Positions 1-5,743 of a DNA stretch of 5,743 bases are shown in pieces. The DNA is from Pseudomonadota bacterium (GTDB lineage Bacteria; Pseudomonadota; Gammaproteobacteria; Acidiferrobacterales; Acidiferrobacteraceae). The stretch is taken from the NCBI GenBank assembly GCA_021797365.1, contig JAJZZU010000187.1:1-5743 (forward strand). Direction: 5' to 3'. Every line of letters starts with the position of its first letter. Positions within the stretch are counted from its first letter, which is position 1. The position numbers were made by a program, and so were the translations under genes. Below the pieces are notes generated by a model that was given only the letters and a program-made list of their open reading frames with translations, was not told where the DNA came from and ran no database searches.

Positions 1-2605
<2,605 letters not shown>

Positions 2606-2608
2606 GTC

Positions 2609-5600
2609 TTACGCCTCCGCGGTCTGCCGTGCCACCATGCCGAGCGCCTCTTCGACGTCCACGCTCACAAGCCGCGATACGCCGGCCTCGGCGGTGGTCA
2701 CCCCGAGCAGCACATCGGCGGCCTCCATCGTTACCTTGTTATGGGTGATAAAGAGCAGCTGACTCTTCTTTGCGAGTTCCTTCAAGGTCTGCGCAAAACG
2801 CCCGACATTGGCCTCGTCGAGTGGTGCATCGACCTCATCTAGAAAGCAAAAGGGCGCCGGGTTTAATGCAAACAACGCGAAGATGAGCGATACCGCGACC
2901 AGCGCCTTCTCACCACCCGACAACAACTGGATCGTGCTATTGCGCTTGCCCGGCGGGCGCGCCATGACCGTGACGCCGGTCTCCAGGAGGTCTTCGCTGC
3001 TCAAAAGGAGCTGCGCGTCGCCGCCTCCGAAGAGTCTCGGAAAGAAGGCCTTGAAGTCCTCATTGACGCGCTCAAAGGTCTCTTTGAAGCGGCTGCGCGT
3101 CTCACGATCGATCTTGCGAATCGCCTCATCCAGCAGCGCCAGCGCCTCGCTCAGGTCGGCGTGTTGTGTGTCCAGAAACTCCTTGCGGCGCGACTGCTCC
3201 TCGAATTCCTCGATGGCCATAAGGTTCACGGCCCCGAGCCGTCGAATCCGCTCCCCGAGATCCGCGAGTTCGCGCTCCAGCGGTTCGGTATCGACATGAT
3301 CGTCCAGATCCTGGGCGAGGTGCGCGATGTCTTCCTCCACCCCTTGGGCGCGCAGTCCTTCCACCAGCGCATCACGGCGCACCTTCAGTTCATGGACCAG
3401 AAGCCGCCTCTTGTTCGCCTCCTCCTCGGCGGCGCGCGTTGCGGCGTCGACGTCATGGCGCACGCCATCGGCACGCCGCAACGCCTGTTCCTTGGCATCC
3501 AGATCCTGCTCGGCGGCGGCCAGCGCCGTCTGCACCGCTGCGCGCTCCAAGAGCAGCCGTGCCAATTCTGCCTGCGGCTCGCGTTCCTTGGTGAGCGCCT
3601 CCTCGATCTGCCGCGCCACCGTCTCCCGGCGCGCTCCCAAGCGACTCAGCTCGGCACGTGCACGCGCCAGCCGTTCACGCAGCCCGTCCCGCGCAGTCCG
3701 CGCCTGCTGCTGCGCCATCGCCAATTGGTGACGCTTGTCGGCGGCCGCACGCAGCGTGGCGCGTGCCGCCTCGAGTGCCGCCTGATGGGTCTCGCGCTGC
3801 GCGGCGAGCGCTGCCAGAGCCGCCTCGCTCTGCGCTGCGACCTCGCGCGCGCGTCGCTCCTCGTCCTCTGCCCGTTCACGCTCTACAAGACAGGCGTCCA
3901 GCTCCTTTTTGATCTCGTTGAGCTCGGCCAACAAGCGATTATGGCGTGCGGCCCGGCTCTGTTCCTCGGCGTGCGCGCGTTGCACCGCGCCATGCGCCTT
4001 GGTACGGACATCGGCGCACCGGTCCAGAGCGCGACGGGCCTCGGCGCGCTGTCCCTCGAGGGCCTCGAGTTCCGCGCGCGCACCATCCCGGGCGCGCTCG
4101 GCCAGCGCCAACGCCGCACGACTCGCCTGCTCGCGTCGCGCCCACTCGGCAATCTCGCGCTCGCGTGCCAACACCCCGGCACGCTCATCGTTCTCGCCGG
4201 CAAAACTGATTATATCCCGGCCGACGCATACCCCTTCCGGGGTCACCAGCGTTTCGTGCGCCGACAGACCGGGACGTTCGGCCAAAGCCTGCGCGAGCGA
4301 TGCCACGGGACGCACGCCACCAAAGAGTCCTGCCACCGAAAATGGCGCGCGCACCTTGCCGCCAAGCCCCGACGACACGTCCTCGGAATCCACGGTCTGG
4401 GGCTCGAACAGCACTACCGGGGTCTTCTCCAGGGGCGCCACGCGTTCCGGCGTGACCGTACCCGCAGGCACACAGAGCGCGGCAATCCTGGCACCGAGCC
4501 AGCGCTCGATGGCCCGCTCCCAACCGGCATCCACATCCAGCTGGGTGGCCAACCGCGGCGCCTGCGAAAGGCCCTGTTCGCGTACCCAGCGGCTCACGGC
4601 CTCATGGCCTGTTCGCAAGGCCTGCGCCTGCATGCTGCGCAACGAGGCCAGGCGCGCATCTGCGGCCTTGACGGTCCCGGCTTGCTCGGCCACCTCGTGA
4701 GTGGCCGTCTCCAGGGACTGGCGCTGCATGGCCAGCCGCTCCTCGAGACCGGTCAGCCGCTCCTTCGCGTCCTCGTAATCACGATCCGCGAGATTCGAGG
4801 CCTCGGTAAGGGTCGCAAGCCCGCTCCCACCGCTCGCCCCGACACCCTGCGCCTCGCTTTCCAGGCGTGCGGCGCGACGCCTTAGGTCCTCGCTGCGCGT
4901 CGTCAGGCGCGCCGCCTCGCTACGCGCCGCGGCACTCGCCCGCACCGGCCCTTGGGCCTCAAGGCCTGCCGCCTCGAACGACTGCCGCCAGCTATCGAGC
5001 ATGGCCTCGGCGTGGCGTTGCGCCTCAGCCGCGGCACGCTCTTCGGTGCTCGCCTGATCCTCGGCGGGGGCAAGCTGCGCCAGTTCCTGCGACAGCGACT
5101 GCTCGCGCTCCTGATCCGCAGCCAGCTCCCGATCCAGGCGTTCACACTGGGCGACAAGATTCTGCTGCTCGGCGCGCCGTTCGGCGGCCAGGGCGCGCCC
5201 ATGCGCGATCTCCTGCTCGCGCTGCGTGACCTCGGTGGCCACCGCGTAGGCACGCTCGCGCACCGCGCGCACCGTCTCGTTGCTCTCGTCGCGCGCCACG
5301 CGCAAGGCCTCGGTCTCCGCCTCCAGGGCGCGTTGCCGGGCGCGCGATGCCTCCACCGCCGTCACCGCCTCTTCGGCGGCCTTATCGGCGGCTTCGATAT
5401 CGTGGGTGAGGCGCCGGAACTGGGCCCCGGCCAAAGTCAGACGCAGGGCACGCTCGCGTTCCCGCCAGACCTTGTAGTTTTGCGCCGCCGCCGCCTGACG
5501 CTTGAGGCGATTGAGCTGGGTGTCGAGTTCGCCACGTGTGTCGTCCAGTCGCGCCAAGTTCTCGCGCACATGGCGCAGACGGTTCTCGGTCTCCCGGCGT

Positions 5601-5743
5601 CGCTCCTTGTAGCGCGAGATACCAGCGGCCTCCTCGAGAAACAGGCGCAGATCCTCGGGACGCGCCTCGACGATCCGCGAGATCATGCCCTGCTCGATGA
5701 TGGAGTAGGCGCGCGGACCGAGACCTGTCCCGAGAAACAGATC
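2609..5743 (-). CDS. smc: Chromosome segregation protein SMC, 5'-truncated by window edge
   Basis: This is the ATPase subunit of the bacterial condensin, which works with ScpA and ScpB (not in this window) to compact and segregate the chromosome. The window encodes 1044 residues to a TAA at 2611-2609. The frame is open to base 5743, so the ATG at 5686 is internal and not the start. The first visible residues (FLGTGLGPRAYSIIEQG, then EEAAGISRYKERR) are the conserved end of the SMC N-terminal head. The Walker A part lies upstream, about 125 residues by comparison with the usual length near 1170. Using window residue numbers, an Ala/Arg/Glu-rich coiled coil follows to about 375. The hinge spans about 376-515 (includes HETLVTPEGVCVGRD) and the returning coil runs to about 835. 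The C-terminal head carries the ABC signature LSGGE (941-945; DNA 2909-2923), Walker B FCFLDEVDAPLDEAN (965-979) and the switch segment ITHNK (999-1003). All visible catalytic motifs are intact and no frameshift is seen. zipA follows after 3 bases. Confidence 0.97.
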   Translation of the reverse strand, partial: DLFLGTGLGPRAYSIIEQGMISRIVEARPEDLRLFLEEAAGISRYKERRRETENRLRHVRENLARLDDTRGELDTQLNRLKRQAAAAQNYKVWRERERALRLTLAGAQFRRLTHDIEAADKAAEEAVTAVEASRARQRALEAETEALRVARDESNETVRAVRERAYAVATEVTQREQEIAHGRALAAERRAEQQNLVAQCERLDRELAADQEREQSLSQELAQLAPAEDQASTEERAAAEAQRHAEAMLDSWRQSFEAAGLEAQGPVRASAAARSEAARLTTRSEDLRRRAARLESEAQGVGASGGSGLATLTEASNLADRDYEDAKERLTGLEERLAMQRQSLETATHEVAEQAGTVKAADARLASLRSMQAQALRTGHEAVSRWVREQGLSQAPRLATQLDVDAGWERAIERWLGARIAALCVPAGTVTPERVAPLEKTPVVLFEPQTVDSEDVSSGLGGKVRAPFSVAGLFGGVRPVASLAQALAERPGLSAHETLVTPEGVCVGRDIISFAGENDERAGVLAREREIAEWARREQASRAALALAERARDGARAELEALEGQRAEARRALDRCADVRTKAHGAVQRAHAEEQSRAARHNRLLAELNEIKKELDACLVERERAEDEERRAREVAAQSEAALAALAAQRETHQAALEAARATLRAAADKRHQLAMAQQQARTARDGLRERLARARAELSRLGARRETVARQIEEALTKEREPQAELARLLLERAAVQTALAAAEQDLDAKEQALRRADGVRHDVDAATRAAEEEANKRRLLVHELKVRRDALVEGLRAQGVEEDIAHLAQDLDDHVDTEPLERELADLGERIRRLGAVNLMAIEEFEEQSRRKEFLDTQHADLSEALALLDEAIRKIDRETRSRFKETFERVNEDFKAFFPRLFGGGDAQLLLSSEDLLETGVTVMARPPGKRNSTIQLLSGGEKALVAVSLIFALFALNPAPFCFLDEVDAPLDEANVGRFAQTLKELAKKSQLLFITHNKVTMEAADVLLGVTTAEAGVSRLVSVDVEEALGMVARQTAEA
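2614..2618 (-). promoter_or_regulatory. Shine-Dalgarno sequence of zipA inside the smc 3' end
   Basis: Minus-strand GGAGG ends 8 bases before the zipA ATG at 2605-2603, an ideal ribosome-binding spacing. It lies within the last codons of smc (GCG GAG GCG TAA), so the ribosome finishing smc covers it. It fixes the zipA start and indicates that zipA is translated from the smc transcript. Confidence 0.8.

Noticed and set aside
3161..4885. A 574-codon open frame on the plus strand, antisense to smc.
   Set aside because: It lies entirely within smc, which is unambiguous. High GC in the coiled-coil coding region removes stop codons from the opposite strand. The translation is a low-complexity mix of Arg, Leu, Gly and His with no recognisable domain.
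2609..5686. Treating the ATG at 5686 as the start of smc.
   Set aside because: The 19 codons upstream to the window edge encode conserved SMC sequence (FLGTGLGPRAYSIIEQG). The methionine is internal and the gene begins outside the window.

Overview
The window is a compact, high-GC piece of bacterial chromosome. It carries three contiguous genes, all on the minus strand, in the transcription order smc, zipA, ligA. ZipA is a cell-division protein essentially confined to Gammaproteobacteria, and the smc-zipA-ligA order is a familiar arrangement in that class. The host is therefore most likely a high-GC gammaproteobacterium that uses an SMC-type condensin rather than the MukBEF system of enterics. 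Genus cannot be read from this sequence alone.

Layout from right to left, which is the direction of transcription. Positions 5743-2609 hold smc; its start and the first roughly 125 residues (Walker A region) lie beyond the right edge, and the frame stays open to the last base. Positions 2605-1508 hold a complete zipA, three bases after the smc stop. Positions 1511-1 hold ligA, whose start overlaps the zipA stop as ATGA; its last 165 or so residues (rest of the helix-hairpin-helix domain and the BRCT domain) lie beyond the left edge. There is no intergenic space longer than 3 bases, and I see no RNA gene, mobile element, CRISPR array, terminator or internal promoter. The plus strand has many long open frames, but they are shadows of the GC-rich minus-strand genes.

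The three genes link chromosome organisation (SMC condensin), divisome anchoring (ZipA tethering FtsZ to the inner membrane) and strand joining in replication and repair (NAD+-dependent LigA). The spacing indicates a single transcript with translational coupling. Any promoter would lie upstream of smc, outside the window.

This is a housekeeping region and I found no evidence of an undescribed system. The most noteworthy detail is the ZipA architecture: a roughly 118-residue apparently globular segment sits between a short linker and the canonical FtsZ-binding domain, in place of the long Pro/Gln-rich linker known from E. coli.
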